64,000 bases of DNA, taken from positions 1 to 64,000 of the forward strand of contig CALUHO010000010.1 in NCBI GenBank assembly GCA_944320465.1, written 5' to 3'. Position numbers and translations under genes: made by a program. This stretch comes from an uncultured Bacteroidales bacterium. Lineage in GTDB: Bacteria; Bacteroidota; Bacteroidia; Bacteroidales; P3. Of the stretch, positions 17,901 to 26,864 are shown one piece after another; within the stretch, counting starts at the first letter, position 1, and every line of letters begins with the position of its first letter. The notes under the pieces were generated by a model, which saw nothing but the letters and a program-made list of their open reading frames with translations, was not told the DNA's origin and did not search any database.

Positions 17901-18098
17901 CTGATGATTTTCATCTTCGGCGGGGAAGTGATCCGGGGCTTTACCTTCTGCCTCCTTTGCGGTATCGCGATTGGTACGTATTCGTCCATTTTCGTGGCTT
18001 CGCCTATCGCCTACCGTCTGTTGATGCACAAGCAGAAGAAGGAATTGGCCGAAGCACAAGCCAAAGGCATTTACACCAGCAAGGCTGTGGCTCAATAA
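14979..18098 (+). CDS. secDF: Fused protein translocase subunit SecDF
   Basis: Inner-membrane RND-type accessory of the Sec translocon that uses the proton gradient to complete protein export. The 1,039-residue product joins SecD (residues 1 to about 680) and SecF, the usual arrangement in Bacteroidetes. Visible landmarks are the first membrane segment, the SecD D1 motif LNLGLDLRGGMNVMMEV, a Glu/Ala-rich insertion around residues 285-345, the D4-type VDANVIIYERIKEE, and the SecF motifs SLGIDFTGGRTYVVRF and INDTVIVFDRIRENL. It stands alone between a promoter and a strong terminator. Confidence 0.97.
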   Translation: MQNKGLIKFFAIALAIICLFQLSFTFFARRVDNKAEQFALNNTAAEAKALAGGNEVLERTLYDSLYNAKHQYFLDSVGNDVIYNILIRKYTYKECKARELNLGLDLRGGMNVMMEVSTADVVRALSGYSADTFFNSVMEEAIQRNKVEANTNFVDVFDRVWNERDPNAQMAAIFSFEMKDVNANSTNEEVIKAIKNETGSAFERTYQILRTRIDKFGVAQPNVQKLAQTDRILVELPGVKDPARVRKLLQGTAQLEFWETYEFSEMVPYLQAANEYLVSVQNLAEEGVNEPATEELGAEDASESAQANAAESEAESDLMAQLAKAQDSAGVQNLDAEQWQQQNPLFAVLMPSLFQGDEQRMGPVVGYAREKDMAKVDEMMALAKSKFPRNVKFVWSVKPVQANTDIYSLIALKVSTRDGQAPLGGDVVTDARQDFGQNGGVEISMSMNTEGARIWKNLTGHNVGRSIAIVLDNVAYSWPTVNGEIAGGRSSITGGFTVEEGQDLANVLKAGKLPAPAKIVQEAVVGPSLGQESINNSMISFILAFVMVLIYMYIFYNKGGLVANVALLVNVFFLFGVLTSIGAVLTLSGIAGIVLTLGMAVDANVIIYERIKEELRIGKTLRTAISEGYRNGYSAIIDGQVTTLITGIILLYFGTGPIKGFATTLCIGICTSLFTALFIPRLIFNRQLNHDKNISFSHKFSENFLSKAKFDFIGKSKYSFIASATVILICIVSLSIRGLSLGIDFTGGRTYVVRFDQVVHANDVRESLTAAFEGDAPEVKTYGPSNQVKVTTKYRIEETGTDVDADVQHRLYEGCKGFFAQPIEEKIFTEDKTIGQISSEIVGAAVATDITRSAFISVALALLAIFIYIAIRFKRWQFGLSALIGLMHNALITIGLFSIFYGILPFSLDIDQSFIAAILTIIGYTINDTVIVFDRIRENLGLYPKHALKDNMNAAINSTLPRTINASGTTLVTVLMIFIFGGEVIRGFTFCLLCGIAIGTYSSIFVASPIAYRLLMHKQKKELAEAQAKGIYTSKAVAQ

Positions 18099-18118
18099 TC
18101 GCATAGGACAGCAATGAT

Positions 18119-18156
18119 GAAGAGGGAATTCCGGTGGCGGGATTCCCTCTTCTTGT
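18119..18156 (+). terminator. Terminator of secDF
   Basis: Perfect 11-bp stem GAAGAGGGAAT (18119-18129) / ATTCCCTCTTC (18142-18152) with a 12-nt loop, followed by a short T-rich stretch. Confidence 0.75.
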
Positions 18157-18387
18157 TTGATGAGATAGGAGCTGGAACGAGGCGAACGATTCCGATGCTA
18201 TTGGACAAGGGAAGTATTGCGTTGATAGTGAATGAATATCGGACTTCTCTTTTTTGTTATCAAGATTTTGCGTAAATTCGCGAATCTAAGCATGGGTTTT
18301 AATCGAGAAGGTATGCGTGTCAAGGAACTTAAAAGTCAGGATGAAGAAACAGTCTGTTTCCCAGGGAGTTTAAATCCTTGGAAAAGA

Positions 18388-20931
18388 ATGCGCGGAAAAA
18401 GCTCCTGTCTTTGTGTCTTGTTTTCTTTGCTTTTCCTTTTTACTTTCAATACGGGACTTGTTGCTCAGAAACGTCAAATCAAGAAGGCTGACACGGCTTT
18501 TTATTATCATAGGTATAATGAAGCGGTGACCCAGTACCAGAAGGCTTATGCTCGTTTGAGTAAGCGGTCCAAAGGGGCGGATCCGGACCTGAAGAACCGT
18601 TTGCTTTATCAAATTGCGCAGTCTTACCGTCTGAGCGGGGATTTCAAGTTGGCTATGCGGCAGTATCAGCGTTGTGTGAGGGCTGCTTATTATAAGGTGG
18701 ATCCCAAGGTTTACTTCGAGTTGGCCAATCTCCAGCTTTCATCCGGGAACTACGAGGAATCGATAGAGAATTTCCAGAATTATCTGGATTATATTCCCGA
18801 TGACAGTGCCGGAGTTCAGGGCTTGCGGGCTAGTATGCTGGCGCAGCAGCTGGCATCGCAGGCATCGCGTTACCAAGTGGAGAATGTGCGTAGGCTCAAT
18901 ACCAAGGATGGAGATTGGAATCCACGTTATTACGATGCCGAGGGTACTATTGTGGCTTTTTCCTCGACAAGGGAAGGCGTGACCGGCAAGCAGACCGATG
19001 CATGGACGGGGCAGCGTTTCTCTGATATTTTTGTTTCCAAGCAAGACCCAAAAGGCAGTTGGAGCCAGCCGGAGAAACTGGATCAGAATGGCAAGACCAG
19101 CACGGCATCGAACGAGAGCGATGCTTCTTTCTGCAACGGGGGAAATACAATGTACTATACTTTCTGCGGAAGCGAGGACAACAAGGCCAACCGTTGCGTT
19201 ATCAAGACATCTACCTTTGACGGGACGGCATGGAGCGATCCTGTGGATGTGGATATCAATGGGGATACGGTTTCGGATTTCGTCCATCCGTTCATTACCG
19301 AAGACGGTTCGCGCCTTTATTTCGCTTCCAATATGGAAGGCGGTTTCGGGGACTTGGATATCTGGTATGCGGAAGGCAGCGGCAGCAGCTTCGGGGTCCC
19401 GGTTAATATGAATTGGGAAAAGACTTCCGGCCCGGAGGAAATAGATTCGATTCTGGCGGCAGGCAATCCTGACGGATATTTGATAAATACCCAATACAAG
19501 GAGGCTTATCCTTTCCAGCGGAACGATACGTCGTTTTATTTTTCTTCCACTGGGCATCAATCGGCCGGAGGCTACGATATTTTCAGGGCTGTAAAACGAG
19601 GTGATGTTTTTTCTGAGGTGGAACGTCTTGATTATCCGGTTAATACTAATGCGGATGATTTTGGAATCTGCTTCCTGCCGGGGCAGAACAGGGGGCTTTT
19701 CAGTTCCAATCGAGGCGGCGGCCGGGGCAGCGATGATATTTATTCGTTCTATCTGCCAGATATTCTGTTTACGATTTCAGGAACGGTGACCAATACGGAG
19801 ACATTGCAGCCTGTACCCGATGCGGAGGTGACCTTGGTGGGCAGCGATGGCCTGTTGGTGGCTGTTACGACCAATTCCCGAGGACATTATGAGTTCGGTA
19901 GCGGTCAGGTCAATGAAAACACTACTTATAAGATAGTGGTGGAGAAGCGGAACTACTTGGGAACGGAAGGCACCGAAACGACGGTGGGATTGGTGGCCAG
20001 CAAGGATTTTATCCATGATTTTGCTCTGGAGCCTGTACCGCGCGGGCCTGTGGTCTTGCCTGAAATCCTGTATGATTTGGGCAAGTGGGATCTCAAGGAA
20101 CAATACCAGGATTCGTTGATGGGGTTGATTGTGCTGCTGGAGAAGAACCCGCGTTTGGTTATCGAGTTGGCATCCCATACCGATTCCAGGCCTATTGCCA
20201 TGACGAACGATTCCTTGTCCCAGTATCGTGCGCAGTCGGTGGTTGATTATCTGATTCGTCGCGGGATTGACGGGGAACGTTTGGTGGCCAAGGGTTACGG
20301 ATCACGGGTGCCTCGCCAATTGCAGCGGCAGATGGTTTCTGTCTATGCAGGCGTATCGTATGTTTTCGATTCGGGGGTTGTATTGACGGATGAATATATT
20401 GCATCCTTGGAGGGGAAAGGCCGTCAGGAAGCCGCCCATCAGTTGAACCGTCGGACAGAGTTCAGCGTGCTGCGCGAGGATTTCATCCCTTCGGGAGATC
20501 GCAGCTTGAGCGCGTTGGTCGGCATTGCCGATGCGGAAAGCCTCAACAAGATTCCTTTCAGTTGGAATCCAGATAATAAGCCGGAAATGAGAGTGATAGC
20601 CAACGGTTTGGGAATGCGGGCCGTGTTGGATGAATCTTCACGTTATTGTTTTATCAGCCTTGATGCAGTCATGCGTCTCTTGCAGGCGGGAAATATAGGT
20701 ATCAATAGTTTCCGTAACAAAGCCAAGGCTTTTGATGATGAAGGGGAAGTTTTGCCAAACCAGCGTTTGCAATTGAAGGAAATCAAGATTGGAGCGTATG
20801 CGATTGACCGGATCGAGATGGTTACGGCGGAAGAAGTGCCGGCTGAGATTATCTTGAACAAGGCGGCCATGTCGGAAATAGGTACATACAACATAGATAA
20901 AGAAAAGAAACATATTGTAGTAGGGGAATAG
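18388..20931 (+). CDS. PorE-like OmpA-family protein (TPR, PD40 propeller, CRD, OmpA)
   Basis: An exported protein with a signal peptide (CLCVLFSLLFLFTFNTGLVA) from ATG 18388; the frame is open to 18232 with ATGs at 18232 and 18313 as alternatives. The predicted order is TPR helices (about residues 26-150), a PD40/WD40-like propeller (165-460), a carboxypeptidase regulatory-like domain starting FTISGTVTNTETLQPVPDAEV (460-548), and an OmpA peptidoglycan-binding domain (553-700) with ASHTDSR and NRRTEF motifs. This order is that of PorE of the type IX secretion system, which anchors the machinery to peptidoglycan. No lipobox Cys is seen, unlike the lipoprotein PorE. An additional ~143-residue tail (from about 705) resembles a degenerate retropepsin-like fold. 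Confidence 0.85.
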   Translation: MRGKSSCLCVLFSLLFLFTFNTGLVAQKRQIKKADTAFYYHRYNEAVTQYQKAYARLSKRSKGADPDLKNRLLYQIAQSYRLSGDFKLAMRQYQRCVRAAYYKVDPKVYFELANLQLSSGNYEESIENFQNYLDYIPDDSAGVQGLRASMLAQQLASQASRYQVENVRRLNTKDGDWNPRYYDAEGTIVAFSSTREGVTGKQTDAWTGQRFSDIFVSKQDPKGSWSQPEKLDQNGKTSTASNESDASFCNGGNTMYYTFCGSEDNKANRCVIKTSTFDGTAWSDPVDVDINGDTVSDFVHPFITEDGSRLYFASNMEGGFGDLDIWYAEGSGSSFGVPVNMNWEKTSGPEEIDSILAAGNPDGYLINTQYKEAYPFQRNDTSFYFSSTGHQSAGGYDIFRAVKRGDVFSEVERLDYPVNTNADDFGICFLPGQNRGLFSSNRGGGRGSDDIYSFYLPDILFTISGTVTNTETLQPVPDAEVTLVGSDGLLVAVTTNSRGHYEFGSGQVNENTTYKIVVEKRNYLGTEGTETTVGLVASKDFIHDFALEPVPRGPVVLPEILYDLGKWDLKEQYQDSLMGLIVLLEKNPRLVIELASHTDSRPIAMTNDSLSQYRAQSVVDYLIRRGIDGERLVAKGYGSRVPRQLQRQMVSVYAGVSYVFDSGVVLTDEYIASLEGKGRQEAAHQLNRRTEFSVLREDFIPSGDRSLSALVGIADAESLNKIPFSWNPDNKPEMRVIANGLGMRAVLDESSRYCFISLDAVMRLLQAGNIGINSFRNKAKAFDDEGEVLPNQRLQLKEIKIGAYAIDRIEMVTAEEVPAEIILNKAAMSEIGTYNIDKEKKHIVVGE

Positions 20932-20982
20932 CGTTTTTGGGCAAAGAGTCCGGGATAACCGGCTAACACAGGCAAAGAGAGG

Positions 20983-21005
20983 ACATGCCGGCCTATCCGG
21001 CATGT
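20983..21005 (+). terminator. Hairpin after the porE-like gene
   Basis: Perfect 9-bp stem ACATGCCGG / CCGGCATGT with a 5-nt loop, 50 bp after the stop. Only a weak T-run follows, so termination is uncertain. Confidence 0.4.
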
Positions 21006-21087
21006 TATTGGAATTGTGGCTGCGGGGAAGACGGAGACTTCTGCAAGGAAAACGGAGAGGGGAGTGGGTAACATAAAAACTAGAGAT

Positions 21088-22275
21088 ATGGAAGCAAGTA
21101 CAAAGTACGAACAACGTGGCGTTTCGGCAGCCAAGACCGATGTGAAGAACGCAGTTAGCAATCTGGACAAGGGTCTATTCGAGCATTCCTTCTGCAAGGT
21201 GATTCCCGATGTGGTTGGAGACAGCAAGAAGCCTGTGTTCGGGCCTTCCTATTGCAATATCATGCATGCCGATGGGGCAGGAACAAAAGCTATTCTGGCT
21301 TACCTGTACTGGAAAGAGACCGGGGATATCTCCGTATGGAGAGGCATCGCCCAGGACGCGATTGTCATGAACACGGACGATTTGCTGTGTGTAGGGGCTA
21401 CCAACAATCTGTTGCTGACTTCCACGATTGCCCGTAACAAGTTCTTGGTTCCCGGCGAGGTGATTAAGGAAATCATCGAAGGGACGCAGGAGTTCGTGGA
21501 GAACATGGCCAAGGAACATATCCGTATTTCGTTTGCCGGGGGCGAGACCGCCGATTTGGGAGACAGTGTGCGGACGGTTGTCGTGGATGCCAATGTCTGC
21601 GCCCGTATCAAACGCAATGAAGTGATATCTTGCGACAGAATTCAAGGCGGGGACGTTGTCATTGGTCTGTCTTCTTTCGGGAAGACCACTTACGAAAGCA
21701 AATACACGAGCGGTATAGGCAGCAATGGTTTGACATCGGCACGTCATGATGTTCTTAACCATAGTTATGCCGAGAAATACCCGGAGACCTACGACAAAGC
21801 TGTTCCTGACAATCTGGTTTATTCCGGTAGCAAGTCATTGACCGACCCGACAGGCGTGGAGGGAATGAACGTGGGGCAATTGCTGTTGTCGCCCACACGT
21901 ACCTATGCTCCTGTGATCAAGGCCATTCTGGAGAACTACCGTCCCAGCATCCACGGGATTGTGCATTGCACAGGCGGGGCGCAGACCAAGGTGATGAATT
22001 TTGTCCGCAACTTGCATGTGGTAAAGAACAGCCTGTTTGCCACACCGCCGGTGTTCTCTTTGATTCAGGCGGAAAGCGGTACTTCGTGGGAAGAAATGTA
22101 CCAGGTTTTCAATATGGGACATCGCATGGAGTTGTATGTCAAGGAAAACATTGCTACCGATGTAATCAAGATAGCCCGTTACTTTGATTTGGATGCCAAG
22201 GTAATCGGTTATTGCGAAAACATGTCGAAGAACATGTTGACCATAGATGGGGAACACGGTACATTTACATACTGA
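21088..22275 (+). CDS. purM: Phosphoribosylformylglycinamidine cyclo-ligase (AIR synthase)
   Basis: ATP-dependent purine biosynthesis enzyme that closes the imidazole ring to give aminoimidazole ribonucleotide. The 395-residue product belongs to the AIR synthase superfamily, with IMHADGAGTKAILAYLYW and DLLCVGATNNLLLTSTIARN in the N-terminal half and the nucleotide loop region GLSSFGKTTYESKYTSGIGS. It is somewhat longer than E. coli PurM (345 residues) and follows the divergent Bacteroidetes type. ATG 21088 is preferred; the frame extends to 21016 without a better start. A terminator follows. Confidence 0.92.
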   Translation: MEASTKYEQRGVSAAKTDVKNAVSNLDKGLFEHSFCKVIPDVVGDSKKPVFGPSYCNIMHADGAGTKAILAYLYWKETGDISVWRGIAQDAIVMNTDDLLCVGATNNLLLTSTIARNKFLVPGEVIKEIIEGTQEFVENMAKEHIRISFAGGETADLGDSVRTVVVDANVCARIKRNEVISCDRIQGGDVVIGLSSFGKTTYESKYTSGIGSNGLTSARHDVLNHSYAEKYPETYDKAVPDNLVYSGSKSLTDPTGVEGMNVGQLLLSPTRTYAPVIKAILENYRPSIHGIVHCTGGAQTKVMNFVRNLHVVKNSLFATPPVFSLIQAESGTSWEEMYQVFNMGHRMELYVKENIATDVIKIARYFDLDAKVIGYCENMSKNMLTIDGEHGTFTY

Positions 22276-22311
22276 AGGCCGTTAATCTGAAAAGTTCAGG
22301 TTTTTCGGTGA

Positions 22312-22364
22312 AAAAGGCAGTGTTCGGGTGTTTGTGAGTAAAACGCTTGGATACTGCCTTTTGT
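22312..22364 (+). terminator. Terminator of purM
   Basis: AAAAGGCAGT (22312-22321) pairs with ACTGCCTTTT (22353-22362) around a 31-nt loop; the A-rich 5' arm and T-rich 3' arm suit an intrinsic terminator usable in both directions. Confidence 0.6.
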
Positions 22365-22474
22365 GTTGAAATTAACAGCTGCATGTTAATCTCTTCGGCA
22401 TCGGAGAATCTTCTTTGGGGAGCGCATTTGGCATACTTTCGTTCTTTGGTAGAGACTTTTGAAATCATCCGCCC

Positions 22475-25180
22475 ATGATACGATTTTTATCCCACCCTTT
22501 CCGTGCAATATTGTTTGTGTTGTTTTTGTGTGGTTTGCCATTGGCGCTCCAATCGCAAAAATACTATATTGTCAAAGGCCAGATTTACGATCAGAAAGAT
22601 AAATTGACCTTGCCTCAGGCTCAGGTTGTGCTTATAGGGGCCAGCGGGGCGGGAGCTGTGGCCGATATGGACGGGAATTACGTTTTCACGGCAGACAAGC
22701 CTCGGTTCACGTTGCAGTTCCGGTATTTGGGCTATGCAGACAAGGAAGTGGAGGTCGCCTTTGCGCCGGGGGAGGATGTTAAGATCCTGAACGTGGGGAT
22801 GGAGACTTTTGTCAAGACCTTGGAGACGGTCAATGTGCAGGGAACACGGCTGAAGCGGGATGGGAAAGCCTCCATACAGACAATGGAGGTGGTAGGCTTG
22901 CAGACTATCAGCAAGAACAATGTGACTACTTTGGATCGGGCGTTGAAGGGCGTGGCTGGTCTGGCGATTGTGGACAACGAGCCGCAGATGCGAGGCGGGA
23001 GCGGTTTCAGTTCCGGGATGGGAAGCCGGGTCATGCTTCTTTTGGACAATATGCCGATGCTGCGGGCCGATGCGGGGCGTCCTACGTGGAATCTGGTATC
23101 GATGGACGATGTGGAGCAGATAGATGTCCTGAAAGGGGCGGCTTCGGTCCTTTACGGTTCGGCGGCTATCAACGGGGCTATCAACGTGCATACCAAATAC
23201 GCATCGGACAATCCGGTAAGTACGATAAAACTCTATGTGGGAGGGTATGCAAAGCCGGATTGCGCATACCAGACCGAGAACTTTTCCTACCAGAATCCGC
23301 TTCCGCCCTTCAATTCTGTCAAGGAAGTCCGCCAGGTCAAGGACCAGTCTTGGTCGAAGGGTTTTCCGATGAAGGCTGGGGCCAGCTTGACGCATTCCCG
23401 CAAATTGGCAAAATGGTGGGATTTCTCGGCCAGCGTGGATTACGCCTACGATGATGGCTACCGTTTGAGCGGCGATCCGGTGCCTTCGGATGATGTGGAG
23501 CATGCTGAAACACGTGTCCGGGCCAGCATGGGGAATCGTTTCCATTTGAGCGACAGGTGGACTTTGGCATTGAATGCCAATTTCATGTATTCCGACAATG
23601 TGATGTACAATTTCTGGGCCAATGCGATTGACGGAAAGTACCGGCCTTTCGGGCATTGGGCTGATTATGTCCAAGATCAGGATGGGACGTATATGCGGGA
23701 TAACGGGAATTACAGGCTTATCCCGGAAGGCATGGAAGTGGCTCCGAACCAGCGTTATGCCAAGAGGCGGGAGTACCAGACGACCTTGAGCCATTTCAAG
23801 GATCTGGTTTTCCTGATAGACCCACATCTGAAATATGTTTCCCCGAAAGGTGGCGTTCACGAATTGGATAACCGTTTCATGTATTCGGACAACAACGTTA
23901 TCAATATCAGCGGGCAGGATGCCTATTCCCGTTCGGTCTACAACACCTACCGTTACCGTAAGACTTTTGAACGGGCTGGGGATTTAGCCTTGACGGCCGG
24001 CATCGCCAACCAGTATACGTATTCGGGCGGCGAGGTCTTTTCGGGCGATGTCTACAATGTGGGGTCGGAAGGTTCGCACCAGGCCGATAACTTGGCGGTC
24101 TTTTTCAGCCTGAAGAAGCCTTTTTTGAAAGAGAAGAACCTGAATCTGGAGTTTGGCGGTCGTCTGGAAACCGTCTTTGTGGATGATTGGTCCGAGACGA
24201 TGCCGGTTTTCCAATTAGGCTTGAATTACGATATCCCCAAGACAGGGACGGTGATGCGTTTGTCTGCCGGGCAAGGGTACCGGGCGGCCACCATCGGGGA
24301 AAAGTTCATTACGACCCGGGTGGGGATGTACGGTTTTTACCCGAACCCGGATCTGGAATCGGAGCATAGCGTGAATATGGAATTAGGCTTGCGGCAGTAT
24401 TTCAAAAGCGGGGTTGCCAGCGGTTATTTTGACGTGGCCGGTTTCCATCAGTTCTATTGGAATTATATAGAGTTTTTCATGGGACCTTGGAACAGCGATG
24501 AATCGGCACCCATTTATGAACGGTTCGGATTCCAGTTCTTCAATACCGGTCGGGCCACGATTTCCGGGGTGGAAGCCAGCTTCGCCACCGAATTGGATAT
24601 TTTGGATAATCTGCAAATCAATCTGATGGCCAATTATACCTATTCGTTGCCGGTATGCCGCGAACCAGACAAGATATACGAGTCTACGGAGACGAAGGAC
24701 TACATGTATAGTAATTCTTCTTCCAATACCGAGGGTAACATCTTGAAGTACCGTATCCAGCATATGGCCAAACTGGATTTCGATATCCGTTTCTTCAAGG
24801 ATTTTTCGGTGGGGATGGGCGTGCAGTACATGAGCGCGATGAAGAATGTGGACGGGGTCTTTCTGGAAATGGATGCCAATGAGGCGGAACATGCGGAGTG
24901 GTTGGACAATATGACGATGGAACTGCCTTTCTATGGTATCGGGGAATTCATGCGGCAGCATGCCTGGGGGTCGATTGTGTTGGATTTGCGTGCCAGCGTG
25001 GATCTGGGGCATTTCACGGTTTCATTTGTGGTGAACAACCTGCTCAATGCCGAATATTCGTTGCGGCCTTTGTATATCGAGGCACCGAGGACTTATACCT
25101 TGCAGATGGTGTACCGTTTCAGGGACATCAATCCGGTGACTTGGTTCAAACGCAGCAAGGCCGATGTGGCTCGTTTGTAA
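22475..25180 (+). CDS. TonB-dependent receptor with carboxypeptidase-like N-domain
   Basis: A 901-residue outer-membrane active transporter. A signal peptide (FVLFLCGLPLALQS) is followed by a carboxypeptidase regulatory-like domain (about residues 30-115, VKGQIYDQKDKLTLPQAQVV), a plug domain (about 125-245, including LLLDNMPMLRADAG and VLKGAASVLYGSAAINGAIN), and a 22-strand barrel ending in an aromatic-rich terminus. The ligand is unknown. No susD gene follows, so it is not a standard SusC/SusD pair; instead a PCMD-type secreted protein starts 42 bp downstream, which suggests co-transcription and a shared surface role. ExbB/ExbD near 5-7.5 kb could energise it. Confidence 0.93.
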   Translation: MIRFLSHPFRAILFVLFLCGLPLALQSQKYYIVKGQIYDQKDKLTLPQAQVVLIGASGAGAVADMDGNYVFTADKPRFTLQFRYLGYADKEVEVAFAPGEDVKILNVGMETFVKTLETVNVQGTRLKRDGKASIQTMEVVGLQTISKNNVTTLDRALKGVAGLAIVDNEPQMRGGSGFSSGMGSRVMLLLDNMPMLRADAGRPTWNLVSMDDVEQIDVLKGAASVLYGSAAINGAINVHTKYASDNPVSTIKLYVGGYAKPDCAYQTENFSYQNPLPPFNSVKEVRQVKDQSWSKGFPMKAGASLTHSRKLAKWWDFSASVDYAYDDGYRLSGDPVPSDDVEHAETRVRASMGNRFHLSDRWTLALNANFMYSDNVMYNFWANAIDGKYRPFGHWADYVQDQDGTYMRDNGNYRLIPEGMEVAPNQRYAKRREYQTTLSHFKDLVFLIDPHLKYVSPKGGVHELDNRFMYSDNNVINISGQDAYSRSVYNTYRYRKTFERAGDLALTAGIANQYTYSGGEVFSGDVYNVGSEGSHQADNLAVFFSLKKPFLKEKNLNLEFGGRLETVFVDDWSETMPVFQLGLNYDIPKTGTVMRLSAGQGYRAATIGEKFITTRVGMYGFYPNPDLESEHSVNMELGLRQYFKSGVASGYFDVAGFHQFYWNYIEFFMGPWNSDESAPIYERFGFQFFNTGRATISGVEASFATELDILDNLQINLMANYTYSLPVCREPDKIYESTETKDYMYSNSSSNTEGNILKYRIQHMAKLDFDIRFFKDFSVGMGVQYMSAMKNVDGVFLEMDANEAEHAEWLDNMTMELPFYGIGEFMRQHAWGSIVLDLRASVDLGHFTVSFVVNNLLNAEYSLRPLYIEAPRTYTLQMVYRFRDINPVTWFKRSKADVARL

Positions 25181-25222
25181 TGTTTCATAAATGATTGCTT
25201 AACCTTCTAAATTCTTTGTATT

Positions 25223-26206
25223 ATGAAAAAATTGGTTTGGCTCGCTTTGGCTTTGCCATTGGTTTGCGGAAGCTTGAGGGCTCAGGATGATGGAGAACTC
25301 CTTTCCGATTCCGGCTTTGATTACTGGACTACAGGGACAGGGCAGGATGGAAAGACATACGATGATTTGCTCGACCCGTATTGGGGAACTTTGAATTTCC
25401 TGACGACCTTGCCGGCCGAGATGTTCACAGGGCCTGTCACCTTGTTCAAGGAAACAGGGCGTTCAGGCGTGGCGGGCGATTATGCACCCCGCATTGAATC
25501 TTCCTCCATGGTTTTCGGGAACGAGGGTGAAATCTTTATTCCCGGCGTGATAGGTACTATCGAGGTGGATATAGCCAATATCACGGCTACGATAGGTTAT
25601 CCTTTCACAAGCCGTCCCGATGGCATCCACGGCTATCTGAAATATGCTCCGGTGAACGGTGATTCGGCTACGGTTTTCATTGAATTGACCCGTTATAATG
25701 CGGCTATAGGTGCGCGTCAGAAAGTAGGCAAGGGACAGATGCTTTTTCATGAGGCTATCGAGGATTGGACATCTTTTACGGTTCCTGTGGAGTACCGTTC
25801 GGAAGTCCAGCCGGATTCCATCACCATATTGATAGTGGCCAGTGCAGGCTATAATTTTGACAATTTCCTGGCTTGCCAAGGGCAAAAAGGCAGCCAGATG
25901 TGGGTTGACGATGTGCAATTGTATTATGGCGAGGCTCCGGAGCCCGGCTCGAATGCCAACGAAACCAATGCCGCTTTGGCTGCTTCTCAGCTTTATCCGA
26001 ATCCTTCGGCCGATGGTCGTTTCAATCTACGGCTGGAAGAATCTTGCCGGGTGCAGGTCCTGTCGGTTGACGGCCGGCTGTTGATGGAACAGGAAATGGC
26101 GGCTGGAATACGGACGCTGGATTTGTCGGGCTGCACGCCAGGCTATTATGTGCTTCGTCTGACGAACGGGAACGGCAGCGCGGTATTGAAGGCTGTAGTC
26201 CGCTAA
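25223..26206 (+). CDS. PCMD-domain secreted protein with type IX sorting domain
   Basis: A 327-residue exported protein. A signal peptide (KKLVWLALALPLVCGSLRA) is followed by a putative carbohydrate metabolism (PCMD) type domain (about residues 25-235; note DSGFDYW near the start and MWVDDVQLYYG at the end), a short linker and a type IX C-terminal sorting domain (about 255-327) with the motif QLYPNPSADGRFNLRL and a terminal GYYVLRLTNGNGSAVLKAVVR-like strand. It should therefore cross the outer membrane by the type IX system and be surface-attached. It is probably co-transcribed with the upstream TonB-dependent receptor. Carbohydrate binding is inferred from the family only. Confidence 0.85.
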   Translation: MKKLVWLALALPLVCGSLRAQDDGELLSDSGFDYWTTGTGQDGKTYDDLLDPYWGTLNFLTTLPAEMFTGPVTLFKETGRSGVAGDYAPRIESSSMVFGNEGEIFIPGVIGTIEVDIANITATIGYPFTSRPDGIHGYLKYAPVNGDSATVFIELTRYNAAIGARQKVGKGQMLFHEAIEDWTSFTVPVEYRSEVQPDSITILIVASAGYNFDNFLACQGQKGSQMWVDDVQLYYGEAPEPGSNANETNAALAASQLYPNPSADGRFNLRLEESCRVQVLSVDGRLLMEQEMAAGIRTLDLSGCTPGYYVLRLTNGNGSAVLKAVVR

Positions 26207-26333
26207 TCTTTGGAATGGTTCGATGAACTGACATCTGGACTATATAAGCCTGAACGGGCCTGATTGAAAAGTCATTTTCTATGCGAAGCGACTCTGTTGG
26301 AATACGTTCTATCAGGGTCGCTTCCGTTATAAT

Positions 26334-26526
26334 CCCAAATCGGTCATTAGACACGCCGAGTCCGTTTCTGATTGGGAAAACGAGGCTTTCGGGCATCTTG
26401 CCCGCTTCTGTCCGCATCCTGTTTCTCGCTACGCCTCGACGTAGCCCGCTACGCCTTCGGCTAGGCGAGAAGCATGCTGCCTGACACAAGCGGGCAATCT
26501 CCCCAAAGTCTAATGACCGATTTGGG
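26334..26526 (+). mobile_element. 193-bp MITE, family A, copy 2
   Basis: Same 19-bp inverted ends as copy 1, flanked by a perfect 5-bp target duplication ATAAT (26329-26333 and 26527-26531). It lies between the PCMD gene and the giant repeat-protein genes. Its interior is nearly identical to copies 3 and 4 in reverse orientation. Confidence 0.92.
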
Positions 26527-26864
26527 ATAATGGGAACTTTTTAGCCAGGCTTGTTTTTTTTGCCCAAGTCTAATGGCCGATTCGGGTTTATTTGCATTGC
26601 CGGAATTGGCATGGGAAGGCTTGTCGCAAAATCGTTTCGTCGGACGTTGCTGGATTTCGGTAAAAATATGGAAATAAGGGAAAATAAGGATAGTTTTTTA
26701 TAATTGTTTGTTTTATAGTGTTTTTTTGATGAAATTGAATTGGGCTTGAGCTGAACGCTTCTTTTGTTTGAGAATGCGTAAGGATTGATAACGTGTCTAT
26801 TCCATCTAATTTTGCTTGCCGTAAGGAAGAGGCGAGAGATTTGATTTCTTCAATTTTTTGCAAG
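26527..26864. other. Intergenic region upstream of giant gene 1
   Basis: About 340 bp without a gene. GTCTAATGGCCGATTCGGG at 26568-26586 matches the family A terminal repeat at 17 of 19 bases and looks like a solo end of a decayed copy. The rest is A/T-rich (from about 26660) and probably contains the promoter of the giant genes, though I cannot fix the boxes. Confidence 0.5.

Noticed and set aside
16407..18104. Long minus-strand ORF (565 codons) opposite secDF
   Set aside because: It is a mirror of the secDF codon pattern, with Gln/Asp/Arg/His-rich sequence and no recognisable domain; secDF itself is unambiguous.
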